Below, in pieces: positions 1-8,945 of a DNA stretch of 64,000 nucleotides. The notes under the pieces are model-generated. The model saw nothing but the letters and a program-made list of their open reading frames with translations, had not been told where the DNA came from and searched no databases. Both the position numbers and the translations under genes were made by a program. Origin of the DNA: Enhydrobacter aerosaccus (GTDB lineage Bacteria > Pseudomonadota > Alphaproteobacteria > Reyranellales > Reyranellaceae); assembly GCF_900167455.1 (NCBI RefSeq), contig NZ_FUWJ01000002.1, forward strand, positions 682,305-746,304. The letters run 5' to 3'. Each line of letters opens with the position of its first letter. Positions within the stretch are counted from its first letter, which is position 1.

Positions 1-499
1 GGCGCAGGAACATCTGCAGTCCGATCACCATCAGCATCGACACCAGGAACGGCACGAGGAGACGGAGGGGCAGTTCGAGGAAACCGAGATGCAGGCTGGG
101 CCCGATATAGACCGCTTGGACCAAGCGGTAGTCGACGCCGAAAATCAGGACCAACGCGACTTCGGTGATGAACATGAGACCGAAGAAGAAGGATAGCCCG
201 CGCAAGGACTGATCCTGCCGACGCTCGAACGAGACGTAATAGACCTGGTAGACAGCGACACCGAGCAGATAGAAGGCCGGCAGCGCAATCACCGCCGTCA
301 ATAGCGGATCGAGGCCGAGAACCGTGTTCGCCAGATAGGCGACATAGGATCCCAACAGGATGAAGGCCGGATGGGCGATGTTGACGATATCCAGCATGCC
401 GAAGGAGATCGCCACGCCCGTCGAGACGGCGGCGTAAAAGCCCCCCAGCAATATCCCGGATACAATCGCGTTCACCAACAGGCCGAGCGATCCATCCAT
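1..499 (-). CDS. Branched-chain amino acid ABC transporter permease, LivH type (partial, 3' end outside window)
   Basis: Inner-membrane permease of the LivH family, one of the two channel subunits of branched-chain amino-acid-type (HAAT) ABC importers. The visible 166 residues begin MDGSLGLLVNAIVSGILLGG and continue with the family's early 'GFYAAVSTGVAISFGMLDIVNIAHPA' region, which corresponds to the usual LivH 'GVMNIINFAHG' segment, followed by several hydrophobic helices. The frame is open to the left edge, so the C-terminal half is missing. The ATG at 499 has no clear Shine-Dalgarno of its own, but a short open frame with a strong one ends six bases upstream (see 506-550). The substrate cannot be predicted. 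It is divergent from the GMC oxidoreductase. Confidence 0.85.
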   Translation of the reverse strand, partial: MDGSLGLLVNAIVSGILLGGFYAAVSTGVAISFGMLDIVNIAHPAFILLGSYVAYLANTVLGLDPLLTAVIALPAFYLLGVAVYQVYYVSFERRQDQSLRGLSFFFGLMFITEVALVLIFGVDYRLVQAVYIGPSLHLGFLELPLRLLVPFLVSMLMVIGLQMFLR

Positions 500-505
500 G
501 GTGGA

Positions 506-550
506 TCAGTCCACGCGCGCGCCGACGAAACGGCAGAGCCGCTGCGACAT
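506..550 (-). other. Possible 14-codon leader ORF upstream of livH-type gene
   Basis: On the minus strand a GGGAGGA Shine-Dalgarno sits 7 bases before an ATG at 550 that opens a 14-codon frame (MSQRLCRFVGARVD) ending in TGA. The stop lies six bases before the permease ATG at 499 and is in the same frame. The arrangement suggests translational coupling or a leader peptide. Alternatively the TGA is a mutation or sequencing error that separates the true N-terminus from the gene. No function is recognised. Confidence 0.35.
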
Positions 551-760
551 TGATCTTCCTCCCGGTACGCGGCGATTTGCTCGCCTTTCTGACGGCAGTG
601 TGCGCTCGGCGAGGGACGCTTGCCTAGTACCGATTTTCATTAGCGCGTCGTTTTTGCGTCCCTGCCCAGTGATTCCCACGGTAAAAGAGGCGGTCTGGCT
701 GCCCGGGCGAAAGCAGTCCCCGAGAAGTCACAAGCATGGGAAGTGGAGGAAGGGCGTCGG

Positions 761-2401
761 ATGGATAGTTTCGACTACGTGATTGTCGGCGCCGGGTCGG
801 CCGGCAGCGTGCTCGCCAATCGGCTGAGCGAAGACGGCACCGTGACCGTCTGCGTGCTCGAGGCCGGTCCCCGCGACTGGCATCCATTCATCCATATCCC
901 GGCCGGCTTCATGTACACGCTGGTCGATCCCAAAGTGAACTGGCTCTATTCCGCGGAGGCGAGCGAATGGACGGGCGGACGCCGGATCGCGGCACCCCGC
1001 GGCAAGACCCTGGGCGGCTCGAGTTCGATCAACGGCCACATCTACAATCGCGGCCAGCGCCTCGATTTCGATGGCTGGGCGCAGCGGGGCAATCGCGGCT
1101 GGGGCTATGCCGATGTCCTGCCCTACTTCCGCCGCAGCGAACGCCGCATCGCCCACGAGGTCGATGACACGTTCCGCGGTCGCGAGGGCCAGATGCCAAT
1201 CACCGATCTGGAGTGGCGAGATCCGCTGTGCGAAGCGTTCATCGAGGGGGCCGTCGAGATGGGCATCCCGCTGAATCGCGACTACAACGGCGCCCAGCAA
1301 GCCGGCGTGAACTACGTCCAGCGCATCATCCGCAACGGCCGACGCGTCAGCGCGGCGCGGGGCTATCTCCATCCGGCCATGAAGCGGCCGAACCTCACGG
1401 TCAGGACCAACGCGCACGCGACGTCCATCGTGCTGGAGGGAAAGAAGGCGGTCGGCGTCCGCTATCGCAAGGGCGGGCGAAACGGTCCGGAAATCGAGGT
1501 CCGGGCGCGGCGAGAGGTCATTCTGAGTGGAGGCTCGGTAAACTCGCCGCAGCTCCTGCAACTGTCGGGCATCGGACCGGCTCCCCTCCTTCAATCGCTC
1601 GGCATCGCCGTGCAGCACGAGTTGCCTGGCGTAGGCGAGAACCTGCGCGACCATTACGCGCCGCGCTTCGTCGCCCGAGTCAAGAACGCCGAGACGATCA
1701 ACGAGAAGTCGCATGGCCTGAAGCTAGCCGGCGAGGTCATGAAGTATTTCGTGTCGCGCAAGGGCATCCTCGCCCTCAACCCGACGCTCATCTATGTGTT
1801 CTGGAAGTCGGACGAGCATATCGACAACTACGACCTGCAGCTCACCTTCACGCCGGCGAGCTACAAGGAAGGCGTCCAATCCAAGTTGGACGATTTCCCG
1901 GGCATGACCATCGCTTCCTGGCAACAGCGACCGGACAGCGTGGGCTACGTTCGCGCGAAATCGGCCGACCCGTTCGTCCATCCGATCATCCAGCCGAACT
2001 ACCTCGCCGCCGAGAGCGACCGGCGAGTCCTGCTGGCCGGCATGAAGTTGGCCCGGCGGCTGTTGGCATCGAGACCGCTCAGCAAGTACTACGATCGTGA
2101 GGAATTCCCCGGATCACAGGCCCAATCCGACGAGGACCTGCTGACGGCCGCCAAACAGCGCGGCACGACCACATTTCACTTGATGGGAACTTGCCGGATG
2201 GCACCGGACAGCGATCCCACCGCCGTCGTCGACGATCAATTGCGAGTCCGCGGCATCGATGGCCTGCGCGTCGTCGATGCGTCCATCATGCCAACCATGC
2301 CCTCCGCGAACCTAAATGCATCAGTACTGATGATCGCAGAGAAGGCATCGGACATGATTCGCGGCAAGCAGGCATTGGACCCGGTGATATTGGCCGACTG
2401 A
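761..2401 (+). CDS. GMC family oxidoreductase (choline/alcohol dehydrogenase-like)
   Basis: FAD-dependent oxidoreductase of the glucose-methanol-choline family, 546 residues, the usual length. The N-terminal Rossmann motif GAGSAG (about residues 10-15) binds the ADP part of FAD. 'GGSSSINGHIYNRG' near residue 90 is the GMC signature 1 region, and the C-terminal 'HLMGTCRM' (His about 473) and 'NLNASVLMIAEKASDMI' (Asn about 517) carry the catalytic pair region. The ATG at 761 is chosen over the in-frame GTG at 743 because GGAGGA lies about 10 bases before it. The gene stands alone, divergent from the permease, and is followed by a terminator hairpin. The alcohol substrate is unknown; members act on choline, polyethylene glycol and aliphatic or aryl alcohols. 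Confidence 0.9.
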   Translation: MDSFDYVIVGAGSAGSVLANRLSEDGTVTVCVLEAGPRDWHPFIHIPAGFMYTLVDPKVNWLYSAEASEWTGGRRIAAPRGKTLGGSSSINGHIYNRGQRLDFDGWAQRGNRGWGYADVLPYFRRSERRIAHEVDDTFRGREGQMPITDLEWRDPLCEAFIEGAVEMGIPLNRDYNGAQQAGVNYVQRIIRNGRRVSAARGYLHPAMKRPNLTVRTNAHATSIVLEGKKAVGVRYRKGGRNGPEIEVRARREVILSGGSVNSPQLLQLSGIGPAPLLQSLGIAVQHELPGVGENLRDHYAPRFVARVKNAETINEKSHGLKLAGEVMKYFVSRKGILALNPTLIYVFWKSDEHIDNYDLQLTFTPASYKEGVQSKLDDFPGMTIASWQQRPDSVGYVRAKSADPFVHPIIQPNYLAAESDRRVLLAGMKLARRLLASRPLSKYYDREEFPGSQAQSDEDLLTAAKQRGTTTFHLMGTCRMAPDSDPTAVVDDQLRVRGIDGLRVVDASIMPTMPSANLNASVLMIAEKASDMIRGKQALDPVILAD

Positions 2402-2415
2402 CAGCCTAAAGCGCA

Positions 2416-2448
2416 CACGGTGCGCAATTGCGCCGTGATTTTCCTTGT
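2416..2448 (+). terminator. Rho-independent terminator of the GMC oxidoreductase gene
   Basis: Fourteen bases after the stop codon, a hairpin with arms CACGGTGCG and TGCGCCGTG (2416-2437, two G-T pairs, four-base loop) is followed by the T-rich run ATTTTCCTTGT. This fits an intrinsic terminator. Confidence 0.55.
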
Positions 2449-2518
2449 TGGCAAGACGAGCGGTTGAGGCGAATAGTAGCGACGGTGTTGGGGAACATGC
2501 GCCCTCGGCCGCCCAAGG

Positions 2519-3031
2519 ATGATCGCGCCGCTTAGCCTTTCGAACGTACTGACTGTCGCCGTCGCCGTATTGTGTCTCTGGACATCCGGCTCCCAATCGT
2601 CCGGCGGCATCGTGAAGCTTTGGCGTCTCGCCGTGCCGCCCGGTCTGGCTGCCGTGGTTGCCCTCGTTCTGCTGGCCGGCGTGTTCAATGCGACGATCGC
2701 GCACGACGCCGAGTGGGCGATCGGCGCGGTCCTTGGAGCGGCAATCGGCCGGATGCGCGGCTGGATGATGTGCATCGAATCGGATCAGAGGTGGGGCTTG
2801 GTGAAATTGCCGCGCTCCGTCGATGGTCTCGCGGCGGCGTTCGGCCTCGTCGTTCTGTCGATGATCGACTTTACGGGCGCCGCCCTGGAGGACCCGGTGA
2901 TCGAGCCGCAATATGTGGCGGCAGGAGCCGCATTATGTGCGGGCTACCTCGTCTTTCGGGCCATCGCCATGACGTTGCGGGCCAGTCGTGCGCCGCATGT
3001 CGAACTCTACGACGCCAGTTCGGCCCGCTAG
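2519..3031 (+). CDS. Small integral membrane protein of unknown function
   Basis: A 170-residue protein with about four hydrophobic segments: near residues 5-20, 38-60 and 98-116 (the last in 'LAAAFGLVVLSM'), and about 130-150. Between the second and third lie 'GAVLGAAIGRMRGWMM' and a polar stretch. I do not recognise the family with confidence; the glycine/arginine-rich loop is reminiscent of CcdC-like and DUF6622-like small membrane proteins, but this is weak. AAGG lies just before the ATG. The gene is convergent with bluB, with only 14 bases between the stop codons. Confidence 0.6.
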   Translation: MIAPLSLSNVLTVAVAVLCLWTSGSQSSGGIVKLWRLAVPPGLAAVVALVLLAGVFNATIAHDAEWAIGAVLGAAIGRMRGWMMCIESDQRWGLVKLPRSVDGLAAAFGLVVLSMIDFTGAALEDPVIEPQYVAAGAALCAGYLVFRAIAMTLRASRAPHVELYDASSAR

Positions 3032-3045
3032 GCGTCGACCCGTCG

Positions 3046-3708
3046 TTAACGCTCGAACACCAAGTCGCCGGTGTAATGGCGCGCCTCCCAATGATGGCGC
3101 TCGAGTTCGGGGTCGAGATGTTCTTCGGCCGGCCACCCCAGATCCAGATAGGCAACGAGCGTCCAGCCACTCGGAACATCAAGAATCCGGGTGACGGCAG
3201 CGGGATCGAGAATCGAGACCCATCCCATGCCGAGCCCTTCGGCGCGAGCCGCCAGCCACAGCGTCTGGATGGCGGCGACGACTGAATAGCGCACCGTCTC
3301 GGGCATGGTCTGGCGGCCAAGCCCGCTGCCAGTGATGCTGCTCTCGTCCGAGAACACGGCGAGATGGATCGGCGCTTCCTTGAGGCCGGCCAACTTCAAT
3401 CCGGCATAGGTTGCGCGCTGTTGCCCATCGTAGTTCTCCAGCGCCTTGGCATTGGCGGCAGCAAAGTTCTCCCAGACGGCGCGGCGCCGCTCCGTCGACT
3501 TCACCTTCACGAATCGCCACGGTTGGCTGAAACCCACCGACGGGGCGTGGGTGGCAAGTTCGATCAGATCGTCGAGCAATTTCTCCGGCACCGGATCCGT
3601 GCGGAACCGCCGCACATCGCGTCGCCACAGGACCAGATCGCGAAATGTCGCGCGGAACGTCGCATCGAAAGGAAGATGAGTATGCGGCCCCTGCTTTGGA
3701 TCGGTCAT
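3046..3708 (-). CDS. bluB: 5,6-dimethylbenzimidazole synthase (BluB)
   Basis: Converts reduced FMN and O2 to 5,6-dimethylbenzimidazole, the lower ligand of cobalamin. The 220-residue protein has the nitroreductase fold. The N-terminal 'WRRDVRRFRTDPVP' and 'ATHAPSVGFSQPWRF' are BluB hallmarks that distinguish it from ordinary nitroreductases, and 'EGLGMGWVSILDP' lies in the C-terminal half. Its ATG overlaps the cobB stop (ATGA), making it the last gene of the minus-strand cob run. Its presence with the CobG/CobN enzymes supports de novo synthesis of true cobalamin under aerobic conditions. Confidence 0.93.
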   Translation of the reverse strand: MTDPKQGPHTHLPFDATFRATFRDLVLWRRDVRRFRTDPVPEKLLDDLIELATHAPSVGFSQPWRFVKVKSTERRRAVWENFAAANAKALENYDGQQRATYAGLKLAGLKEAPIHLAVFSDESSITGSGLGRQTMPETVRYSVVAAIQTLWLAARAEGLGMGWVSILDPAAVTRILDVPSGWTLVAYLDLGWPAEEHLDPELERHHWEARHYTGDLVFER

Positions 3709-5003
3709 GGCGATCCTACCCCGATGGCATGGAAGAACGTGCCGGTGACGGACCCGCGGCGCGCTCCGGACTCCGTAACGGGCAGATCATCGGCGTCGCG
3801 ACAATCGACCACCGGATCATCGCCGATGGACAGGATCGAGGCGTAGTGGAACTCATGGCCCACAATCTCACTTCCTTTCTTGCCGAGGAGGCAATCGGCC
3901 TGCAGCCGCGCGAGCCGATACCCGAGATGCAAGCGGCGTTGGGCGAACGACGTTTCAAGCTGGAGCAATCCGGCCATGGCGTGGCGGACGCCTTCGGCAT
4001 CGACCAGCCCGTCCCCCAGCACCATGTAACCTCCGCATTCGCCATGGACCGGCACGCCGCGAGCGGCCGCACCCCGCAGCCCCTTCAGGAAGCGCTCTGC
4101 CTGCGCCAGCACCCCTGCATGCAATTCCGGATAACCGCCCGGCAGCCATACGGCATCCGCGTCAGCTGCTGGCGCCTCGTCGCGCAGCGGCGAAAACGGC
4201 ATCACTTCGGCGCCTGCATCGCGCCATTGCTCCAGCAGATGCGGATAGAGAAAAGAAAAGGCCGCGTCCTGCGCGACGGCGATGCGCTGGCCCGGCGGCG
4301 GCAAGGACGCAAATGGAGAAGGCCGAAGCGTCGCGGGCCGCGCGCTATACTCCAGTGCAGTCAGATCGACCGACTCCGCAAGCACGTCGGCCAGCGCGTC
4401 GAGTCGATGCTCGACATGCGCGGTCTCGCCGGCCTGCACCAAACCGAGGTGGCGCTCAGGGAGAACCAGACTCTTGTCCTGCAAAACGGCGCCGAAGAGT
4501 TTGACGCCGATCCGCTCCAGCGCCGGCTGGATCAGGGCCAGATGCCGTGGACTGGCCACGCGATTGAGAATGACACCGGCGATTTCGACATCGTCGCGGT
4601 AGTGCATGCAGCCGGCGACAAGGGCCGCCGCCGTTTCCGTCTGGCCCTTCACATCGAGCACCAGCACCACAGGCCAGCGCAGAAGTGCCGCGACATCGGC
4701 CGTCGCGCCTCGGCCGCGAACGCCATCGAACAGGCCCATCACGCCTTCAGCGACGGCAATGTCGGCCGGATGCCGCACGACCAGATCGATCAGCTGCCCC
4801 GGCGCCATGGCCCAGGCGTCGAGATTGAAGCTTGGCCGACCCGTGGCGACGGCGTGAAAGGCCGGGTCGATATAATCTGGACCGCATTTGAATCCCTGCA
4901 CCCGGCGGCCCCGGCGCGCCAGGCCACGCATCAGCCCGAGCGCAATCGTCGTCTTGCCCGAGCCCGAACGCGTCCCGGCAATGACGAGACCACATTGGGT
5001 CAT
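3705..5003 (-). CDS. cobB: Hydrogenobyrinic acid a,c-diamide synthase (CobB)
   Basis: ATP- and glutamine-dependent amidation of the a and c side chains of hydrogenobyrinate, the step before cobalt insertion in the aerobic pathway. The 432-residue protein has an N-terminal P-loop-like dethiobiotin synthetase-type domain ('IAGTRSGSGKTTIALGLMRG', about residues 8-27). Its C-terminal class I glutamine amidotransferase domain carries 'WLPGGYPE' and the nucleophile region 'HGECGGYMVLG'. The ATG at 5003 forms an ATGA overlap with the cobA stop; a TTG two codons upstream is less likely. The bluB start overlaps its stop in the same way. Confidence 0.93.
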   Translation of the reverse strand: MTQCGLVIAGTRSGSGKTTIALGLMRGLARRGRRVQGFKCGPDYIDPAFHAVATGRPSFNLDAWAMAPGQLIDLVVRHPADIAVAEGVMGLFDGVRGRGATADVAALLRWPVVLVLDVKGQTETAAALVAGCMHYRDDVEIAGVILNRVASPRHLALIQPALERIGVKLFGAVLQDKSLVLPERHLGLVQAGETAHVEHRLDALADVLAESVDLTALEYSARPATLRPSPFASLPPPGQRIAVAQDAAFSFLYPHLLEQWRDAGAEVMPFSPLRDEAPAADADAVWLPGGYPELHAGVLAQAERFLKGLRGAAARGVPVHGECGGYMVLGDGLVDAEGVRHAMAGLLQLETSFAQRRLHLGYRLARLQADCLLGKKGSEIVGHEFHYASILSIGDDPVVDCRDADDLPVTESGARRGSVTGTFFHAIGVGSP

Positions 5004-5788
5004 CGCCAACCAACGAGATTGGCCAGCAACTGCGAGCGCAGGCCGGCCACGGCACCGACCACCAGAAGCGCCGGCGCGCCGATCCCTTCTCTCGCCGCGT
5101 CCGCCGCAACCGACCCAAGCGTGCTCTCCAGCACGCGTTCTCCTTCCGTGGTCGCCGACTGTATCAGGGCCACGGGAGTTCGCTCGCCCATCCCTCCTTG
5201 CCGCAGTGCGGACACGATGTCCTCCAGTTGCGACATGGGCATGTAGAGGATGATGGGCTGGCCGAGCTTTGCCAGCGCGGCCCAGTCCGTGGTCGAGGTG
5301 CCGTCTTCGGCGCGATGGCCAGCGGCCAGGATCACGGCGTGATTGGTGTCGCGCGTGGTGGCCGGAATGCCGGCAAGTGCCGCAGCCGCCAAGCCGGAGG
5401 TGATGCCCGGAATGATGCGAAAGCGGATACCGGCCGCCGCCAGAGCCGATGCCTCGTCCCAGCCCCTGCCGAATACGAAGGGATCGCCGCCCTTCAGCCG
5501 CAGCACTCGTCGGCCAGCGCGGGCGCGCTCGATCAGGATCTCGTTGATGTCGCGCTGATGCGGCGACGGCTTGCCGCCGCGTTTGCCGGCGGGAATGAGT
5601 ACGGAGTCAGGTCGGCGAAGATCGAGCGCGCGACGATCCACCAGGGCGTCGTGCACGATGTCGTCCGCTGTCGCGAGCGCGTGCAGGGCGAGCAGCGTCA
5701 ACAAACGCGGATCGCCGGGGCCGGCACCAGCGAGCCAGACCTCGCCGGCGGGAAAATCTGGCATGGGCGGGAAGCCGGGAAAGCTCAT
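5000..5788 (-). CDS. cobA: Uroporphyrinogen-III C-methyltransferase (SUMT, CobA)
   Basis: SAM-dependent methylation of uroporphyrinogen III at C2 and C7 to precorrin-2, the entry to the corrin branch. The protein is 262 residues. The N-terminal '[16 protein letters not shown]' and '[13 protein letters not shown]' (SAM-binding, CobA signature) and '[15 protein letters not shown]' are diagnostic for the single-domain CobA rather than the CysG fusion. The ATG at 5788 overlaps the cobM stop (ATGA); extending further upstream would add residues that do not fit the family. Confidence 0.94.
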   Translation of the reverse strand: MSFPGFPPMPDFPAGEVWLAGAGPGDPRLLTLLALHALATADDIVHDALVDRRALDLRRPDSVLIPAGKRGGKPSPHQRDINEILIERARAGRRVLRLKGGDPFVFGRGWDEASALAAAGIRFRIIPGITSGLAAAALAGIPATTRDTNHAVILAAGHRAEDGTSTTDWAALAKLGQPIILYMPMSQLEDIVSALRQGGMGERTPVALIQSATTEGERVLESTLGSVAADAAREGIGAPALLVVGAVAGLRSQLLANLVGWR

Positions 5789-6546
5789 TGGTCGCGTCCC
5801 CGGAACCGGCGTTGATAGGCAACGTCGTAGAGAGCACTGTTCCGGAAATCCCGCGCCGACAGCACTCTGCCAACCAGGATCAGCGCCGTGCGCTCCATCG
5901 GGCTCTTGCCGACTTCGGCGACAATGGTGCCGAGTGTGGCACGGACGATACGTTCGTCGGGCCAACTGGCGCGGTAGGCGACGGCAACGGGACAATCCGC
6001 ACCATAGAAGGGCACAAGCTCAGCCACGATCTTGTCCAGCACATGGATCGACAAATGAATGGCGAGCGTTGCCCCCGTGGCCGCGTAGGCCTTGAGATCT
6101 TCGCCGGAGGGCATGGCCGAGGCGCGACCGGAGGTGCGGGTCAGCACCACGGTCTGTGCCAGCTCGGGCAAGGTGAGTTCCTGTCCCAACGCTGCCGCCA
6201 CTGCCGCAAACGACGGCACGCCGGGTGTCACAGTATAGGGAATTCCCAGTTCGTCGAGCCGCCGGACCTGCTCCCCCAGCGCGCTCCAGATCGACAGGTC
6301 ACCGGAATGGAGGCGCGCCACGTCCTCGCCGGCATCGGTCGCGCGTTGGCATTCGGCCACGATCTCGTCCAGCGACATCGGCGCCGTATCGACGATCCGT
6401 GCGCCTGGCGGGCAATGATCGAGCAGAGCCTTGGGCACCAGCGATCCAGCATAAAGGCAGACCGGGCAACGGCCGATGAGATCGCGGCCACGAACGGTGA
6501 TGAGGTCGGCCGCGCCGGGACCGGCGCCGATGAAGTGGACCGTCAT
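5785..6546 (-). CDS. cobM: Precorrin-4 C11-methyltransferase (CobM)
   Basis: SAM-dependent C11 methylation of precorrin-4 to precorrin-5. The protein is 253 residues, the normal size. Family signatures are '[18 protein letters not shown]' at the N-terminus, 'CLYAGSLVP', '[16 protein letters not shown]' and '[13 protein letters not shown]'. It starts at an ATG overlapping the cobE stop (ATGA) and its own stop overlaps cobA, so it lies inside a translationally coupled run. Confidence 0.94.
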   Translation of the reverse strand: MTVHFIGAGPGAADLITVRGRDLIGRCPVCLYAGSLVPKALLDHCPPGARIVDTAPMSLDEIVAECQRATDAGEDVARLHSGDLSIWSALGEQVRRLDELGIPYTVTPGVPSFAAVAAALGQELTLPELAQTVVLTRTSGRASAMPSGEDLKAYAATGATLAIHLSIHVLDKIVAELVPFYGADCPVAVAYRASWPDERIVRATLGTIVAEVGKSPMERTALILVGRVLSARDFRNSALYDVAYQRRFRGRDQ

Positions 6547-6926
6547 CGACCGTCTCCATCCGCCAGAGCGCAGGTGGCCCGCGGCGTCGACACGCGCGCC
6601 CCGAGCAGGCAGCCGTTTTCGCCTGCGACGACCAGCGCACAGGCTTCCGCGACCGAGGGGACGCCCTTCGCCTCCAGGACGCGGGCGGACCTCGTCAAGA
6701 TCCGATCCGCCACGCGGCCAAGTTCGTCGATGGTGCAGCCTCTCGCGGGTACGCCGAACCGCCTCGCCGCGTCCACAAAGGCGGGCTCTGCGGCCTTCCC
6801 AGCCTCGGTGGCCAGCGCCTCCAGCCGACCGGCAGACACTTTGAACACACTCAACGCCATCCGTACCACCTGCTCGATTTCGTCTGCCGAGGTGGCCGTG
6901 CGGCAACCCACACCCGCGACGATCAT
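6543..6926 (-). CDS. cobE: Cobalamin biosynthesis protein CobE (CbiG C-terminal domain)
   Basis: Small protein of 127 residues corresponding to the C-terminal domain of CbiG. It carries '[17 protein letters not shown]' and '[18 protein letters not shown]', the typical CobE/CbiG-C motifs. CobE is required for aerobic B12 synthesis but its exact role, perhaps in releasing the extruded C2 fragment or holding an intermediate, is not settled. The ATG at 6926 overlaps the cobL stop (ATGA); an in-frame ATG at 6947 is possible but would overlap cobL more. It is coupled to cobM downstream. Confidence 0.87.
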   Translation of the reverse strand: MIVAGVGCRTATSADEIEQVVRMALSVFKVSAGRLEALATEAGKAAEPAFVDAARRFGVPARGCTIDELGRVADRILTRSARVLEAKGVPSVAEACALVVAGENGCLLGARVSTPRATCALADGDGR

Positions 6927-8170
6927 GATTTCCTGACCCGCCATTGGACGATCGGCGCAGCCAGCCGCCAAACGAAGGCTTTGCTATCGCCGCTCCCGGC
7001 CTTGCCCGATCGCGCCACTTCGAGGCGCACCAACTCGCCACCATGGCGTTGAAGCAGCTCGATCAGCCGCGCTTCGGAGGCCAGCGACACGGCATTGGCC
7101 ACCAGCCGGCCGCCTGGCTTGAGCGCCGACCATGCCGCCTCAAACACAGCCGCCTTCGACAGGCCACCGCCAATGAAGATCGCGTCGGGCGTGGCGAGGC
7201 CGGTCAGGGCGTCCGGCGCCTTGCCTTGAACAATCCGAAGGTCCGGGGTTCCCAGGCTCGCCGCGTTGCGGGCCGCACGCGCAGCGCGTTCCGGGTCGGC
7301 CTCGATGCCGATCGCCTTCAGGGAAGGATGCCGCAGCAACCACTCGATTGCGATCGATCCGGCGCCGAGCCCGATATCCCACAGCAACTCGCCCTGGCGC
7401 GGGGTCAGGGCCGACAAGGTCACTGCCCGGACCTCACGCTTGGTGAGCTGCCCATCATGCTCGAACAAAGTGTCATCGAGGCCCGATGCCAAGGGCACGA
7501 TCATGGCATCGCCAGTAGCAACGACCTCAACCGCCACGATATTCAGCGCGGCCACGTCGCCAAGGTCAAACGATGCCGCCGTGGCCTTGCGGATGCGTTC
7601 CTTCGGTCCACCGAGATGTTCCAGCACCGTAATCGATGAAGCGCCCATGCCCCGCGCGGTCAGGAAGGCCGCCAGCTTGCCCGCCGTTTCTCCGTCCCAG
7701 GACAAGGCGAGGATACGGGCCGCCGGCTGCAAGGAGCGAACGATACCTTCGAGGGCCCGGCCATGGAGACTCACCAACGACACGTCCTGCTGCGACCATC
7801 CAAGACGCGAGGCCGCCAAGCTGAATGCCGATGGCTGCGGCAGGCACAGCATTTCGTCGGCAGCGACCGAGCGCATCAGCATGTCGCCGACGCCGTAGTG
7901 GAACGGATCGCCCGTGGCCAGGACGGCGACCGGCCGGCCACGGAGCTTCTCGATCTCCGGCAGAGCCTTGCCGATCGGGCTGGGCCACGACAATCGTTCG
8001 CCGTGAATGAGACTATCGGCCAGAGCCAGATGGCGCTTGCCGCCCAGCACCAGTTCGGCTTTCGAAATGAGGTCGCGCGCGACTGGCGACAGACCATCGA
8101 CGCCATCCTCGCCGATGCCGATGATGGACAGCCAACGTCCGCCGCGGCAGGGTGCGGCTTCACCAGTCAT
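6923..8170 (-). CDS. cobL: Precorrin-6B C5,15-methyltransferase/decarboxylase (CobL)
   Basis: Bifunctional enzyme of 415 residues that methylates C5 and C15 and decarboxylates the C12 acetate, giving precorrin-8X. The N-terminal CbiE-like tetrapyrrole methylase domain contains '[18 protein letters not shown]' and '[16 protein letters not shown]'. The C-terminal CbiT-like domain has a Rossmann SAM motif, '[17 protein letters not shown]', followed by '[16 protein letters not shown]'. The chosen ATG at 8170 follows an AGGGG by 8-9 bases and overlaps the start codon of cobK on the opposite strand. An ATG two codons upstream at 8176 is an alternative. Confidence 0.93.
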   Translation of the reverse strand: MTGEAAPCRGGRWLSIIGIGEDGVDGLSPVARDLISKAELVLGGKRHLALADSLIHGERLSWPSPIGKALPEIEKLRGRPVAVLATGDPFHYGVGDMLMRSVAADEMLCLPQPSAFSLAASRLGWSQQDVSLVSLHGRALEGIVRSLQPAARILALSWDGETAGKLAAFLTARGMGASSITVLEHLGGPKERIRKATAASFDLGDVAALNIVAVEVVATGDAMIVPLASGLDDTLFEHDGQLTKREVRAVTLSALTPRQGELLWDIGLGAGSIAIEWLLRHPSLKAIGIEADPERAARAARNAASLGTPDLRIVQGKAPDALTGLATPDAIFIGGGLSKAAVFEAAWSALKPGGRLVANAVSLASEARLIELLQRHGGELVRLEVARSGKAGSGDSKAFVWRLAAPIVQWRVRKS

Positions 8171-8945
8171 GAGCATGCCCCTTCGCGTTCTGATCCTCGG
8201 CGGCACGACCGAAGCCTCGGCGCTCGCACGTCTTCTCGCCGACGATCCGCGATTCGCGGCGACCCTCTCGCTCGCCGGCCGAACAGCAGCACCGAGCAGA
8301 CAACCGCTGCCGACGCGGATCGGCGGCTTTGGCGGCGCCGATGGTCTCGCCCGGTTCCTGCGCGACGAACGGATCGAGCTCCTGATCGACGCTACACATC
8401 CCTACGCTGCGCAGATTTCTGCCAACGCCGTAGCCGCCAGCCACGCCGCAGCGGTACCGCTCGCTTCCCTGCTGCGCCCGGCCTGGAGCATACAACCCGG
8501 CGACCAATGGCAGACCGCGCGCACGGCGCGTGAAGCGGCCGAGACGCTCGGGCCGATACCACAGCGCGTGTTCCTGAGCCTTGGACGGCAGGAGCTGCAT
8601 GCCTTCGTCGCGGCGCCGCAGCACCATTATCTGGCACGCGTGATCGATCCACCCGACACGGCAGCCCTGCCGCCGGACCTCCGGCTGCTGCAAGCACGCG
8701 GTCCGTTCGACCGCGACGCCGAAGTCCGCCTCCTCTGCGATGAACGGATCGACATTCTCGTTTCCAAGAATGCTGGCGGTGCGGCGACCTACGCCAAGAT
8801 CGAGGCCGCGCGCGAACTTGGCCTGCCGGTGATGATGATCGCCCGTCCCGACAAACCTGCCGGAGACGTCGTGGCCGACGCGGAGCACGCCCTGGCCTGG
8901 CTGGAAAGCCATCTTCACGCCCCTCGTTCGCGGCGCGGCGTGTAG
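8169..8945 (+). CDS. cobK: Precorrin-6A reductase (CobK)
   Basis: NADPH-dependent reduction of precorrin-6A to precorrin-6B, 258 residues. The N-terminal nucleotide-binding stretch 'LRVLILGGTTEASALARLL' and the later 'DATHPYAAQISANAV', 'FLSLGRQEL' and 'SKNAGGAATYAKIEAARELGLPV' are the CobK/CbiJ hallmarks. It is the only plus-strand gene inside the otherwise minus-strand cob block. Its ATG (8169, or 8175) overlaps the cobL start on the other strand, and its 3' end overlaps the cobJ 3' end by 31 bases, leaving no room for a separate intergenic promoter. Confidence 0.93.
   Translation: MSMPLRVLILGGTTEASALARLLADDPRFAATLSLAGRTAAPSRQPLPTRIGGFGGADGLARFLRDERIELLIDATHPYAAQISANAVAASHAAAVPLASLLRPAWSIQPGDQWQTARTAREAAETLGPIPQRVFLSLGRQELHAFVAAPQHHYLARVIDPPDTAALPPDLRLLQARGPFDRDAEVRLLCDERIDILVSKNAGGAATYAKIEAARELGLPVMMIARPDKPAGDVVADAEHALAWLESHLHAPRSRRGV

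Noticed and set aside
3046..3708. Nitroreductase or F420 dehydro-reductase (FbiB C-terminal-like)
   Set aside because: The BluB-specific N-terminal motifs and the position at the end of the cob operon point to dimethylbenzimidazole synthase.
3645..5246. A 533-codon plus-strand frame across bluB, cobB and cobA
   Set aside because: It is antisense to three well-identified overlapping genes; composition is typical of a shadow frame.
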